This document shows positions 32,708-44,020 of a stretch of 64,000 bases of DNA, in pieces; the stretch's first letter is position 1, and the number at the start of each line of letters is the position of its first letter. Source of the DNA: Vibrio pelagius (GTDB lineage: Bacteria; Pseudomonadota; Gammaproteobacteria; Enterobacterales; Vibrionaceae); NCBI RefSeq assembly GCF_024347575.1, contig NZ_AP025503.1:620001-684000 (forward strand). The letters are read 5' to 3'. The position numbers were made by a program, and so were the translations under genes. The notes under the pieces were generated by a model. It was not told the DNA's origin and searched no databases. It saw only the letters and a program-made list of their open reading frames with translations.

Positions 32708-33316
32708 TTACTTGCTTAGGTCGTCTGCGTGCTCAGATAGGAATGCTGCAACACCTTTTGGAGATGCGTCCATACCTGATTTGCCTTCTTCCCATTGTGC
32801 AGGACAAACTTCACCGTTCTTCTCGTGGAAGTTTAGTGCGTCTACCATGCGTAGCATTTCGTCGATGTTACGGCCTAGTGGTAGGTCGTTAACTACTTGG
32901 TGACGTACAAGACCGTCAGCGTCGATTAGGAAAGAACCACGGAAAGCAACGCCAGCTTCTGGGTGCTCAACGTCGTATGCTTTACAGATTTCGTGCTTAA
33001 CGTCAGCAACTAGTGGGTATTTAACTTGACCGATACCGCCGTCAGCGATAGCAGTGTTACGCCATGCGTTGTGAGAGAATTGAGAATCGATAGAAACACC
33101 GATTACTTCAACGCCTTTAGCTTGGAAATCTTCTAGACGGTTGTCGAAAGCGATAAGCTCTGAAGGACAAACGAATGTGAAGTCTAGTGGGTAGAAGAAA
33201 ACAACCGCTTTCTTACCTTTTGTGAACTCTGCGAAGTTGAAGTTATCAACGATTTCACCGTTACCTAGAACAGCTGCTGCAGTAAAGTCAGGGGCTTGAC
33301 GACCTACTAGTACCAT
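32708..33316 (-). CDS. prx2: 2-Cys peroxiredoxin (Prx2/AhpC-TSA type)
   Basis: Reduces hydrogen peroxide and organic peroxides in the cytosol. 202 residues. Peroxidatic Cys50 is in FTFVCPSEL and resolving Cys171 in GEVCPAQW, the arrangement of typical 2-Cys enzymes. A GGIG loop is present at 93-96, but the C-terminal YF motif of overoxidation-sensitive enzymes is not seen (ends EHADDLSK). Divergent from an OxyR2-type regulator with a palindrome between them, as reported for Vibrio vulnificus prx2-oxyR2. The symbol rests on that parallel. Confidence 0.9.
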   Translation of the reverse strand: MVLVGRQAPDFTAAAVLGNGEIVDNFNFAEFTKGKKAVVFFYPLDFTFVCPSELIAFDNRLEDFQAKGVEVIGVSIDSQFSHNAWRNTAIADGGIGQVKYPLVADVKHEICKAYDVEHPEAGVAFRGSFLIDADGLVRHQVVNDLPLGRNIDEMLRMVDALNFHEKNGEVCPAQWEEGKSGMDASPKGVAAFLSEHADDLSK

Positions 33317-33384
33317 TTTGGAATCTCCTAAAAAATTAGTTGGCCCAATACTTCTTTGATTGGGCTCCGTTTCTACGCGACAAA

Positions 33385-33407
33385 CTATAGTACAATCGGT
33401 ACTATAG
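33385..33407. promoter_or_regulatory. Palindromic operator between prx2 and oxyR2
   Basis: Perfect 9-bp arms CTATAGTAC and GTACTATAG around a 5-bp centre, in the prx2-oxyR2 divergent gap and about 70 bp upstream of prx2. ATAG and CTAT are the half-site words of OxyR boxes. Assigning it to OxyR2 is inference from position and motif. Confidence 0.75.
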
Positions 33408-33537
33408 AAAAAAGCGAATTAAATAGATTGAGTTAATCGAAAAAAACGATAAACCTTCTCTTTGTCCTTTCCAAGTCTATCGACCGTTTAGGAAGCGTAG
33501 ACTCCAAATTATCTTACTCATATTACAAAGTAATTTC

Positions 33538-34443
33538 ATGAATAAATGGCCAAGTCTTAAGCAACTTCACTATCTGGTGACACTCCATGAAACACGTCAC
33601 TTTGGTGATGCCGCTGAGCGTTGTTTCGTGAGTCAATCGACTCTAAGTAAAGGTATACAAAATCTTGAAGAGTTGATCGGGTGTCCTCTATATGAAAAGA
33701 AAGATAAGAAGAGCCCACTGGTGTTTACTCATGCAGGTGAACAGGTGGTAGAGCATGGGCGTGAGCTGCTAGCCAAAGGGCAAGACTTGGTTGAGCTAGG
33801 GCGACTATGCCAAGGCGGTGATATGCAGGGGCAGCTTAAAGTGGGCTGTATTCCGACGATTGCCCCTTTTCTTTTATGTAATCTCGTTCAAGAGGTCAAT
33901 GTTCGCTTCCCAGAATTGAACATGTTGCTGCGTGAAGATACCACTACGAATTTGTTGGCTGCGTTACGTCAAGGTGAGCTAGATGTCTTGATACTAGCGT
34001 TGCCTGTCGATATTGATGGAATGGAAAGCCAAATTGTCGGCAGTGATCCGTTTCGAATGATCATAAGTCGTAATCAAGCGGATGCGATTCGCACGCCAAT
34101 CAAATATGCCGATCTTCCGGATGAGTCGGTGTTCCTTTTAGAAAAAGAGCACTGTTTAACCGAGCATGCAGTGTCGGCTTGTCAATTGACTGATAAAGAG
34201 AAGATCAATCCGTTTTCTGCAACCAGCCTTCACACGTTAGTGCAAATGGTCGCCAATGGTTTAGGCACAACATTCATTCCTCAGATGGCGATTGATCATG
34301 GTTTGATTGAGAACCAGAACTTGGTGGTGGTCGATGCGCCGGGGCAACAAGCCCACCGTCACATTGGTTTAGTGTGGCGTCCTAGTTCTTCACGAGTAAG
34401 CACATTCAATCAGTTGGCAGAAGTGGTGTCGGAATTACTTTAA
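33538..34443 (+). CDS. oxyR2: OxyR2-type LysR peroxide sensor
   Basis: LysR regulator that senses hydrogen peroxide through a disulfide switch. 301 residues. Winged helix at about 1-60 (HFGDAAERCFVSQSTLSKGI), then a substrate-like regulatory domain. The redox pair is Cys206 and Cys215, nine residues apart as in E. coli OxyR (199/208). Residue 204 is Glu (KEHC), the substitution reported in V. vulnificus OxyR2 to give hypersensitivity to low peroxide, where canonical OxyR has Gly or similar. It likely controls the divergent prx2. A terminator follows at 34502. Confidence 0.93.
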   Translation: MNKWPSLKQLHYLVTLHETRHFGDAAERCFVSQSTLSKGIQNLEELIGCPLYEKKDKKSPLVFTHAGEQVVEHGRELLAKGQDLVELGRLCQGGDMQGQLKVGCIPTIAPFLLCNLVQEVNVRFPELNMLLREDTTTNLLAALRQGELDVLILALPVDIDGMESQIVGSDPFRMIISRNQADAIRTPIKYADLPDESVFLLEKEHCLTEHAVSACQLTDKEKINPFSATSLHTLVQMVANGLGTTFIPQMAIDHGLIENQNLVVVDAPGQQAHRHIGLVWRPSSSRVSTFNQLAEVVSELL

Positions 34444-34501
34444 TCTTTTTTGTATTCACGATAGCAATAAGTATTAAGTCAAATTTCCTAATAGCTCAAA
34501 T

Positions 34502-34531
34502 AAAAGCACACTGCATTCAGTGTGCTTTTTA
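34502..34531 (+). terminator. oxyR2 terminator
   Basis: AAAAGCACACTG / CAGTGTGCTTTT stem with a short ATT loop and T run, 58 nt after oxyR2. Confidence 0.88.
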
Positions 34532-34913
34532 GTATTTTGTTCTGTTGAAATGCTTTTGTTCAACTGCAAATAATGGAAGGTTTGTTAGATAGCTTTCATT
34601 CAATTGTGAAATTTCACACGATGAATTTTACACATTTCTTTTTGCTCCTTGTTTAACTTTCCTGATGCATAGGCTCAACAGTGGTTGAAGATTAACGGTA
34701 ATCTCATGTTTACTTCGAATTAAACGGTTGTTTTAAACTGGGCATTGCTCAATTTTTCAACGTAATAAAATTACGTAAATCCTCGAAGAGTAAGCTGTGA
34801 AAAAGCCACTTAGATCACAACGATATAAAGCTTTGAATTTAACTTTTTATTAACTTTAGACCTTTTGCTCTATCTTGGTTTGGGGTAGATTAACTGCATG
34901 AAGATTAAGACTT

Positions 34914-35051
34914 ATGTCTAGCTGTAGCTTACTTGTAATCGATTTCAAATTTGGAGATGGTAATAAGCGAAAGCAGCATGGAGCAGACATATATCGACGA
35001 GCAATCCCCCATAATATTAATCAGCTTGTCGATGCAAAATGTCGTTTTTGA
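34914..35051 (+). CDS. Candidate 45-aa ORF (possible start of a decayed gene)
   Basis: ATG to TGA, basic peptide beginning MSSCSLLVIDFKFGDG with a KRKQHGADIYRRA stretch. The same frame stays open after the TGA apart from one TAG until TAA at 35202. No clear ribosome site precedes the ATG and I recognise no family, so this is weak as a gene. Confidence 0.25.
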   Translation: MSSCSLLVIDFKFGDGNKRKQHGADIYRRAIPHNINQLVDAKCRF

Positions 35052-35218
35052 GTTACAAACGTTTTTAGCGTTATGGCTCGTATTTAGATTGATAGAGATA
35101 GTGTCGAAACAGGGAAGTATGTTTGCTACATAAAAACCAAAGCAGACATACCTTACGCCACAGGCAAGCTTGAGGGATTAGGTACCCTTTCACCTAGCCC
35201 TTAAGTTATTTTCCCGAA

Positions 35219-35392
35219 ATGAAGCCCAAACCTTTTTATATGTACAAGAGTGCAAAATGCGAAATCAAGGAGTGCTGTGATAAGCAAAGATATAAGCAAA
35301 AAGTAGGAAGGCCGCCTACCTATATAAGAGTGGAAACCAGATCGAGCTATAACAAGATTCCTTACTGTTTACAGGAACGCATGAAACCCTGA
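35219..35392 (+). CDS. Candidate 57-aa Lys/Cys-rich ORF
   Basis: Starts MKPKPFYMYKSAKCEIKECC, is strongly basic, has five Cys and contains KVGRPPTYIRVETR. It stops 5 nt before the terminator hairpin at 35398, which is the best argument that it is transcribed as a gene. No good ribosome site is visible upstream of either Met, and I recognise no family. It could equally be chance within a small RNA. Confidence 0.3.
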   Translation: MKPKPFYMYKSAKCEIKECCDKQRYKQKVGRPPTYIRVETRSSYNKIPYCLQERMKP

Positions 35393-35397
35393 CCTTC

Positions 35398-35427
35398 GAG
35401 CGGCCCAATCCAGCCGCTCATTTTTTT
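35398..35427 (+). terminator. Strong plus-strand terminator
   Basis: GAGCGGC / GCCGCTC stem with an 8-nt CCAATCCA loop and seven T. The left side has no A run, so it acts on plus-strand transcripts only. No annotated plus-strand gene ends here. Confidence 0.88.
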
Positions 35428-35520
35428 GTCTGTCATCTATCAAAATTCACCGAGCGAGACGAACGGAATCAAGCTTGTTGAATTCTATTTGGACAATAAG
35501 CCCGCTTTAAAGAGCGTTTA

Positions 35521-35964
35521 CTACACCTCAATCTCTTCAGGTTCACTCTCTTCTTGCAGCTCCAGTAGATTGATCGCAATGGTCACGAAGTCACTGTCTG
35601 TGATGATGCCAACCAACTCACCGTGCTCTAAAACAGGTAAACAACCTACCTTGTGTTTCTGCATATAAATAGCTGACTCTTTGAGCCCTGCCCTCGGTTC
35701 AACTGACATGACGTTCTTGTGCATGATGTCATTGAGTGGTGTGGCGAGAGTATAAGATTGAGCTTGAGGGATATTTTGTAGGCTGGATTCTTGAGCGGCA
35801 AGGACATCACGTTGAGTCACGACACCAAGCAGTTTTCTGTCTGCATCTACGACTGGAATATGCCGTATATCCAAAGCTTCCATGGTGTGTTTAGCATCAG
35901 CGAGTGAGTGTGAGCGCAATAGGGTATGAGGGTTGCGAGTCATCATGTCTTCAACCTTGATCAT
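35521..35964 (-). CDS. Tandem CBS-domain protein
   Basis: 147 residues made of two CBS domains (about 8-65 and 75-130), each with the RHIPVVD / GCLPVLE strand and a T-D/R-S-D end (VVTQRDVL, IITDSDFV). CBS pairs bind adenosine nucleotides such as AMP or ATP and usually regulate a partner. Here they form the whole protein, plus a short acidic tail of mostly Glu. Similar stand-alone proteins are called AcuB-like, but no substrate can be deduced. It starts after AGGAGGT and has no operon partner. Confidence 0.88.
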   Translation of the reverse strand: MIKVEDMMTRNPHTLLRSHSLADAKHTMEALDIRHIPVVDADRKLLGVVTQRDVLAAQESSLQNIPQAQSYTLATPLNDIMHKNVMSVEPRAGLKESAIYMQKHKVGCLPVLEHGELVGIITDSDFVTIAINLLELQEESEPEEIEV

Positions 35965-36209
35965 ACAGACCTCCTTATTATTCCGTTTTACTACTCCAAC
36001 TATAGATTTATCTCCTCAAAATATCTGAGAGCTAACTCATTATTGGGTGACTTTTATGCAACAAATGTCGTTAAAGTCACGTCCGATTTGACGTCGAATT
36101 TTTACGCCTATTTACAATAATCGGGTACTCAAAACCTTGCTATTGCGTCACGTGTGCCTATACTAGCCCACTGCGAAAAATTTAGTCGCGGCTTTGTGTC
36201 GTCTACTAA

Positions 36210-37295
<1,086 letters not shown>

Positions 37296-37408
37296 TTTTA
37301 GCCAGTAATAAGCGATATAAATAGAATTTACGGGTGCTAGCAGTAGGCTAGGAGAGAGGTTGAGCATCAGCCTCTTTCTCGCAAGGAATCCGCGACCGCT
37401 CCTCATAG

Positions 37409-38611
<1,203 letters not shown>

Positions 38612-38619
38612 TATTTCTT

Positions 38620-38665
38620 TTGCGAGCCCCGTCTCTATTCATAGGGATGGGGCTTGAAAATAAAG
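38620..38665 (+). other. Hairpin between tgt and yajC
   Basis: AGCCCCGTCTCTAT and ATAGGGATGGGGCT form a near-perfect stem with a tiny loop, not followed by a T run. It may slow or process the transcript between the queuosine and Sec genes rather than end it. Confidence 0.5.
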
Positions 38666-38719
38666 GGATGCAACCCAATAAGACAAACAATTACGAAAAT
38701 ATAAATAGAGGATGTTTTA

Positions 38720-39049
38720 ATGTTTATTTCTCAAGCACATGCAGCAGCAGAAGGTGCACCAGCTGGCGGCGGTTTTGAAATGCTAATCATGCTAGGTATG
38801 TTCGCGGTGATCTTCTACTTCATGATCTACCGTCCACAAGCTAAGCGTGTTAAAGAGCACAAAAACCTAATGGCTTCGATGGGTAAAGGTGATGAAGTTC
38901 TAACAAGCGGTGGTCTGATCGGTAAGATCACTAAAATCGCTGAAGACAATGACTACGTTGCAATCGAACTGAACCCAAACAACGAAGTAGTGATCAAGAA
39001 AGACTTCGTTACAGCAGTGCTACCAAAAGGTACTCTGAAATCTCTATAA
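38720..39049 (+). CDS. yajC: Preprotein translocase subunit YajC
   Basis: Small single-span inner membrane protein associated with SecDF. 109 residues. A hydrophobic helix at about 20-40 (MLIMLGMFAVIFYFMIYRPQ) is followed by the family signature KRVKEHKNLMASMGKGDEVLTSGG and a soluble beta-rich tail. 20 bp before secD; part of the yajC-secD-secF unit. Confidence 0.96.
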   Translation: MFISQAHAAAEGAPAGGGFEMLIMLGMFAVIFYFMIYRPQAKRVKEHKNLMASMGKGDEVLTSGGLIGKITKIAEDNDYVAIELNPNNEVVIKKDFVTAVLPKGTLKSL

Positions 39050-39069
39050 ACAGCTAGAGGATCCTCGCT

Positions 39070-40926
39070 GTGCTAAACCGTTATCCGTTATGGAAGTACC
39101 TGATGGTGATGTTTACCATTGCCATCGCTGCGTTGTACGCACTTCCAAATCTATACGGTGAAGATCCGGCAGTTCAAGTTACAGGGGCGCGTGGCGCCTC
39201 TGTAGATATGTCTACGCTGGATACTGTCACCAAAGCTCTTGAAGCCGAGAGCCTTCCCACTAAATCCGTTGCTCTAGAAAACGGTTCTATTCTTGTACGC
39301 TTTAACGATACCGATACTCAAATCAGTGCGCGTGATGTGATCACTGAAGCTTTGAATGAAGATGTTATCGTTGCCTTAAACTTAGCGGCTTCAACTCCAG
39401 ACTGGCTTGAATCAATTGGTGCGGCACCAATGAAGCTTGGCCTTGACCTACGTGGTGGTGTTCACTTCTTGATGGAAGTGGATATGGATGCTGCGATGGA
39501 AAAACTGGTAGGCCAACAAGAAGAAGCGTTCCGTAGCGAACTTCGTGAAGAGAAAATCCGTTACCGTGCAATTCGTCCATCTGGTAAAGATGCGGTTGAA
39601 GTACTGCTACGTAACGAGGAGCAACTTGCAGCGGCGAAAACGTTGCTAGAGTCTCTGCACCCAGATATGACTTTCGTTGATTCTGAGTCGAACGGTCGTT
39701 TCTCTCTGATTGCTAACTTTACTGAAACTCGTCTGCAAGAGATCCGTAACTACGCTGTAGAGCAGAACATCACCATCCTTCGTAACCGTGTTAACGAATT
39801 AGGTGTTGCTGAGCCGCTAGTTCAACGTCAAGGCGCAAGCCGTATCGTAGTTGAGCTACCAGGTGTTCAAGACACTGCTCGTGCAAAAGAGATTCTTGGC
39901 GCGACGGCAACGCTTGAATTCCGTGAAGTTGATAGCTCTGCGGATCTGGCTGCAGCTGCGGCAGGTCGTGCACCAGCAGGTAGCGAAATTAAGCAAGACC
40001 GTGATGGTCGCCCTGTTGTTCTTAAGAAGCGCGTTATCCTAGGCGGTTCGAGCATTACAGATGCAAGCTCAAGTGTTGATGAATATGGTCGTCCTCAAGT
40101 TAACATCTCGCTAGACAGCGAAGGTGGTAGCAAGATGTCTGCGTTCTCTCGTCAAAATATCGGTAAGCTAATGGCAACCGTATTTGCAGAGTACAAAGAC
40201 AGCGGTCGTAAGACACCTGAAGGCAAAGTGATTCTAAGTAAGCACGAAGAAGTGATTAACCAAGCAACGATTCAATCTGCGCTAGGCCGTAACTTCCGTA
40301 TTACGGGTATCGATTCTGCTGCTGAAGCACACAACCTTGCACTTCTTCTACGTGCTGGTGCTCTGATTGCACCTATCTCGATTGTTGAAGAACGTACCAT
40401 CGGTCCATCTATGGGTCAGCAGAACATTGATATGGGTATCATGGCGATGATCTGGGGTATGGCTGCAGTAATGCTATTTACGCTTGTTTACTACCGTCGC
40501 TTTGGCTTGATTGCTAACGTAGCGCTAATGGCGAACTTGGTGTTGATTATCGGTGTGATGTCGATGATTCCAGGTGCGACGATGACGCTACCGGGTATCG
40601 CAGGTATCGTCTTGACGGTCGGTATGGCGGTCGATGCGAACGTACTCATTTTCGAACGTATTCGAGAAGAACTACGTGAAGGTCGTAGCCCACAGCAAGC
40701 GATTCACCAAGGTTATGCGAACGCATTCAGCACCATTGCCGATGCCAACATCACTACACTACTAACGGCAATCATTCTATTTGCTGTTGGTACAGGTGCG
40801 ATTAAAGGCTTCGCGGTAACGCTGTCTATCGGTATTCTGACCTCTATGTTTACAGCTATCGTAGGTACACGTTGTATCGTGAACCTAATGTATGGCGGTA
40901 AGCGTGTAAACAAACTGTCGATCTAA
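39070..40926 (+). CDS. secD: Protein translocase subunit SecD
   Basis: Inner membrane RND-like subunit that uses the proton gradient to pull secreted proteins into the periplasm. 618 residues. TM1 near 8-28, large periplasmic P1 domain (about 30-440) containing the [15 protein letters not shown] motif, then TM2-6 with the conserved [21 protein letters not shown] segment. GTG start at 39070 after AGAGGATC. Confidence 0.97.
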   Translation: MLNRYPLWKYLMVMFTIAIAALYALPNLYGEDPAVQVTGARGASVDMSTLDTVTKALEAESLPTKSVALENGSILVRFNDTDTQISARDVITEALNEDVIVALNLAASTPDWLESIGAAPMKLGLDLRGGVHFLMEVDMDAAMEKLVGQQEEAFRSELREEKIRYRAIRPSGKDAVEVLLRNEEQLAAAKTLLESLHPDMTFVDSESNGRFSLIANFTETRLQEIRNYAVEQNITILRNRVNELGVAEPLVQRQGASRIVVELPGVQDTARAKEILGATATLEFREVDSSADLAAAAAGRAPAGSEIKQDRDGRPVVLKKRVILGGSSITDASSSVDEYGRPQVNISLDSEGGSKMSAFSRQNIGKLMATVFAEYKDSGRKTPEGKVILSKHEEVINQATIQSALGRNFRITGIDSAAEAHNLALLLRAGALIAPISIVEERTIGPSMGQQNIDMGIMAMIWGMAAVMLFTLVYYRRFGLIANVALMANLVLIIGVMSMIPGATMTLPGIAGIVLTVGMAVDANVLIFERIREELREGRSPQQAIHQGYANAFSTIADANITTLLTAIILFAVGTGAIKGFAVTLSIGILTSMFTAIVGTRCIVNLMYGGKRVNKLSI

Positions 40927-40940
40927 GGCTAGGAATTAAT

Positions 40941-41888
40941 ATGTTTCAGATTCTAAAAGCAGACAAATTGATCGACTTTATGCGTTGGTCAAAGGTAGCT
41001 TTTGTTCTTTCTATCTTAATGATTGGTACAGCCATCTTTACTCTATCAACCAAGTCGTTGAACTGGGGTCTAGACTTTACTGGCGGTACCCTGATTGAAG
41101 TTGGTTTTGAGCAACCAGCGAACCTTGAAAACATCCGTTCGGCACTAGAAGCAAAAGGTTTTGGTGACGCGACCGTTCAGAACTTCGGTTCTGCTCGTGA
41201 TGTTATGGTTCGTCTACGTCCACGTGAAGGTGTGGCGGGCGAAACGCTAGGCAACCAGATCCTATCAGCTATCGAACAAGGTACAGGTGAGCAAGTTGAA
41301 ATGCGCCGTATTGAGTTCGTTGGTCCAAACGTTGGTGATGAGCTAACAGAAGCGGGTGGCTTGGCTATCCTTGTTTCTCTTATCTGTATCTTGATCTACG
41401 TATCGGTACGATTCGAATGGCGTTTGGCGGCAGGTGCGGTACTTGCACTGGCGCACGACGTTATCATCACGCTGGGCGTATTCTCTCTAATGCAAATTGA
41501 AGTCGACCTGACCATCGTAGCAGCCTTGCTAACGGTAGTCGGTTACTCACTCAACGATACCATTGTTGTATTCGACCGTATCCGTGAAAACTTCCGTAAG
41601 ATGCGTAAAGGCGAAGCGCCTGAAGTACTGAACAGCTCAATCACTCAAACATTGAGCCGTACATTGATCACTTCTGGTACAACTTTGTTCGTAGTTATCG
41701 CTCTATTCGTTCAGGGTGGTGCGATGATTCACGGCTTCGCTACAGCACTTCTACTGGGTATCACAGTAGGTACTTACTCTTCTATCTATGTTGCTTCGGC
41801 GCTAGCAATGAAGTTGGGTATCACGCGTGAGCACCTAATGCCACCTCAAGTGGAAAAAGAAGGCGAAGAGTTTGACGAAATGCCATAG
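40941..41888 (+). CDS. secF: Protein translocase subunit SecF
   Basis: Partner of SecD. 315 residues. TM1 at about 18-38, periplasmic domain starting with WGLDFTGGTLIEV, then five TM segments with VVGYSLNDTIVVFDRIRENFRKM, the SecF equivalent of the SecD proton-path motif. 14 bp after secD; a terminator follows. Confidence 0.97.
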   Translation: MFQILKADKLIDFMRWSKVAFVLSILMIGTAIFTLSTKSLNWGLDFTGGTLIEVGFEQPANLENIRSALEAKGFGDATVQNFGSARDVMVRLRPREGVAGETLGNQILSAIEQGTGEQVEMRRIEFVGPNVGDELTEAGGLAILVSLICILIYVSVRFEWRLAAGAVLALAHDVIITLGVFSLMQIEVDLTIVAALLTVVGYSLNDTIVVFDRIRENFRKMRKGEAPEVLNSSITQTLSRTLITSGTTLFVVIALFVQGGAMIHGFATALLLGITVGTYSSIYVASALAMKLGITREHLMPPQVEKEGEEFDEMP

Positions 41889-41920
41889 GCGCTATGCTGA
41901 ATGACATTTACAAACCGAAA

Positions 41921-41948
41921 AAACCGCTAGGCAACTAGCGGTTTTTTT
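41921..41948 (+). terminator. secF terminator
   Basis: AAACCGCTAG / CTAGCGGTTT stem, 4-nt loop, seven T, about 32 nt after secF. Confidence 0.92.
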
Positions 41949-42026
41949 ATGCCTGAATTTTGTAGGAAAACTCAATACAAATTAAGGTCGAAGTGAGTTG
42001 CACTTAATGTCATAAGCGCTATTCTG

Positions 42027-42096
<70 letters not shown>

Positions 42097-42114
42097 CCCT
42101 GAACCACAGATACT

Positions 42115-42140
42115 AAAAAGCCCCGCAATTGCGAGGCTTT
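42115..42140 (-). terminator. suhB terminator
   Basis: AAAGCCTCGC / GCGGGGCTTT stem (one G-T) around AATT, followed on the minus strand by TTTAG, about 50 nt after suhB. Confidence 0.85.
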
Positions 42141-42189
42141 GAATCTTTTAGCTCTTAATTTTATAGAGGCTATCAACGTAAGGCTTAAA

Positions 42190-42993
42190 TTACTTCAGCA
42201 TGCCTTCGTTTGCGTTCTCACGAACGTGTTTAAGAATTGCTTTAACACCGCGAGCGCTTGAAGCAACAACGTTACCAGACTTCATGTAGTCAGTACCGCC
42301 AGCGAAATCAGTTAGGATTGCGCCTGCTTCACGAGCAATTAGATCACCAGCAGCCATATCCCACGGTTTTAGATCTAACTCTAGGTAACCGTCAACACGG
42401 CCAGCTGCTAGGTAACATAGGTCTAGTGCTGGAGAACCAGTACGACGGAAGTCAGAACAATCTACGAATAAACCAGAGATGATCTTCATGAAAGATTCAG
42501 AGTGTTGCTTAGCTTTGAATGGGAAACCTGCAGCTAGGATAGAACCTTGTAGGTCTTTCAGCTGAGTTACACGCATACGAGCGTTGTTTAGTTGAGCACC
42601 AGCGCCACGTTGAGCTGTGAATAGCTCGTTTAGCATTGGGTCGTAAACACACGCTACTTCAGTACGGCCGTTCATGCGAACAGCGATAGATATTGCGAAG
42701 TGTGGGAAGCCTTTAACGAAGTTGTTGGTGCCATCTAGTGGGTCAACGATCCATTGAACATCAGAGTCTTTACCTTCAGTAAGACCGTTCTCTTCTGAAA
42801 CAATGCTGTGCTCTGGGTAAGAAGCTTTGATTGTTTCAATAATCATGTATTCAGCTTCTTTAGCAATATTTACAACGTAATCGTTGTTGCCTTTCAAAGA
42901 TGTTTCGATCTTATCAGTTGTTTCTAGAGATTTAGCAATGTGATTGCCTGCTTTACGCGCAGCGCGAATAGCAATGTTTAGCATTGGATGCAT
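42190..42993 (-). CDS. suhB: Inositol-1-monophosphatase family protein / rrn antitermination factor SuhB
   Basis: Mg-dependent phosphatase of the IMPase family; in E. coli SuhB also takes part in the rRNA antitermination complex. 267 residues. Metal ligands are in EENG (near 68-71), WIVDPLDGTNNF (DPLDGT) and KPWDMAAGDLIAREAGA. One gene between trmJ (divergent) and its own terminator, as in E. coli. Confidence 0.96.
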   Translation of the reverse strand: MHPMLNIAIRAARKAGNHIAKSLETTDKIETSLKGNNDYVVNIAKEAEYMIIETIKASYPEHSIVSEENGLTEGKDSDVQWIVDPLDGTNNFVKGFPHFAISIAVRMNGRTEVACVYDPMLNELFTAQRGAGAQLNNARMRVTQLKDLQGSILAAGFPFKAKQHSESFMKIISGLFVDCSDFRRTGSPALDLCYLAAGRVDGYLELDLKPWDMAAGDLIAREAGAILTDFAGGTDYMKSGNVVASSARGVKAILKHVRENANEGMLK

Positions 42994-43174
42994 ATGGAGA
43001 TTCCCACAAGATGTTAAAGAACGATTTAAAGCGGCGGCGAGTATACCAAAGTTTTTGCAAAAGGGAAGTGGTTATTTTTTGAACTCTTGAAATCACATTC
43101 CTGTTAGGGTCTGACCATTTTACTTTGTGATGTGTTAATATCTCGCGATTATTTTTAAAGTGGTGTCATATAGC

Positions 43175-43903
43175 ATGTTAGACAATGTAAAAGTCGTTCT
43201 CGTTGGTACTTCTCACTCGGGTAATATCGGCTCTGCCGCTCGTGCGATGAAAGTTATGGGTTTAAGCCAATTAGTATTGGTGGATCCTCAGTGTGAAGTC
43301 GATGAGCAAACAATGGCTTTGGCAGCAGGTGCTGGTGACATTGCAGAGAATGCGATCATCGTATCAACGTTAGAAGAAGCGGTGAAAGATTGCGGTTTGG
43401 TTGTAGGCTCTAGTGCTCGTTCTCGCACATTAGAGTGGCCGATGCTTGAACCGCGTGAGTGTGGTGAGAAGTTCGCTATCGAAGGGAAAAAACACCCGGT
43501 GGCGCTTATCTTTGGTCGTGAGCGTACGGGGTTAACGAATGATGAGCTACAAAAGTGTCACTATCATGTTTGTATTCCGGCTAACCCAGAGTACAGCTCA
43601 TTAAACCTAGCGATGGCGGTTCAGACATTGAGCTATGAAGTTCGTGTTGCCCACCTAAATCAAGAGGCGAGTCAGTACCCTCCACAAGCTGAAGATGAGT
43701 ACCCACGTCACGAAGAGCTCGAAATGTTCTACGAGCACCTTGAAAAAGTGATTACGGATACCCAATTCATCTCTAAGGACAAACCGGGTCAGGTGATGAA
43801 TAAACTTCGTCGCCTTTTTAGTCGTGCACGTCCTGAAATCCAAGAAATTAATACATTACGTGGTATTTTGACTTCGGTTGAGAAGTCTCGAAAGGGTGAG
43901 TAA
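43175..43903 (+). CDS. trmJ: tRNA (cytidine/uridine-32-2'-O)-methyltransferase TrmJ
   Basis: SPOUT-fold enzyme that methylates the 2'-OH of nucleotide 32 in the anticodon loop. The ATG at 43175 gives 242 residues beginning [25 protein letters not shown], which aligns with the family start; GTG codons 12-15 bp upstream are less likely. The SAM-binding knot region [13 protein letters not shown] and the [17 protein letters not shown] segment are present. Upstream of iscR as in E. coli. Confidence 0.95.
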   Translation: MLDNVKVVLVGTSHSGNIGSAARAMKVMGLSQLVLVDPQCEVDEQTMALAAGAGDIAENAIIVSTLEEAVKDCGLVVGSSARSRTLEWPMLEPRECGEKFAIEGKKHPVALIFGRERTGLTNDELQKCHYHVCIPANPEYSSLNLAMAVQTLSYEVRVAHLNQEASQYPPQAEDEYPRHEELEMFYEHLEKVITDTQFISKDKPGQVMNKLRRLFSRARPEIQEINTLRGILTSVEKSRKGE

Positions 43904-43928
43904 GTACCCATAAATTCCGTAAGGATGA

Positions 43929-43978
43929 ATACCTGACTAAAATAGTCAACTAAATACTTGACCAATTTGGTCGGGTAT
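43929..43978. promoter_or_regulatory. Two type-1 IscR binding sites before iscR
   Basis: Site A at 43929-43952 (ATACCTGACT...AGTCAACTA) and site B at 43954-43978 (ATACTTGACC...GGTCGGGTAT) both fit the palindromic type-1 consensus ATASYYGACTR-N3-YAGTCRRSTAT. They lie 43-92 nt upstream of iscR. Fe-S loaded IscR would repress the whole operon from here. Confidence 0.92.
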
Positions 43979-44020
43979 GGGAAAATTCCAACCACATAAA
44001 CAATGTGGATACGGTGTGAT

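Larger units (their letters stand above)
34532..35397 (+). other. Unassigned 0.9-kb region ending in a strong terminator
   Basis: No recognisable gene, but a plus-strand intrinsic terminator closes it at 35398-35427, implying transcription from within. 34532-34900 is AT-rich and promoter-like. From 34914 one reading frame runs 97 codons to 35204, broken by an in-frame TGA at 35049 and TAG at 35085. A hairpin (AGGG..TAGGT / ACCTA.CCCT) covers 35173-35201. A separate 57-codon ORF follows at 35219-35392. The content could be a decayed gene, small genes or an untranslated RNA. Confidence 0.5.

Noticed and set aside
34914..35427. CsrB/CsrC-type regulatory RNA
   Set aside because: Only about eight GGA triplets occur in roughly 500 nt, which is what chance predicts; Csr RNAs carry many more in hairpin loops.
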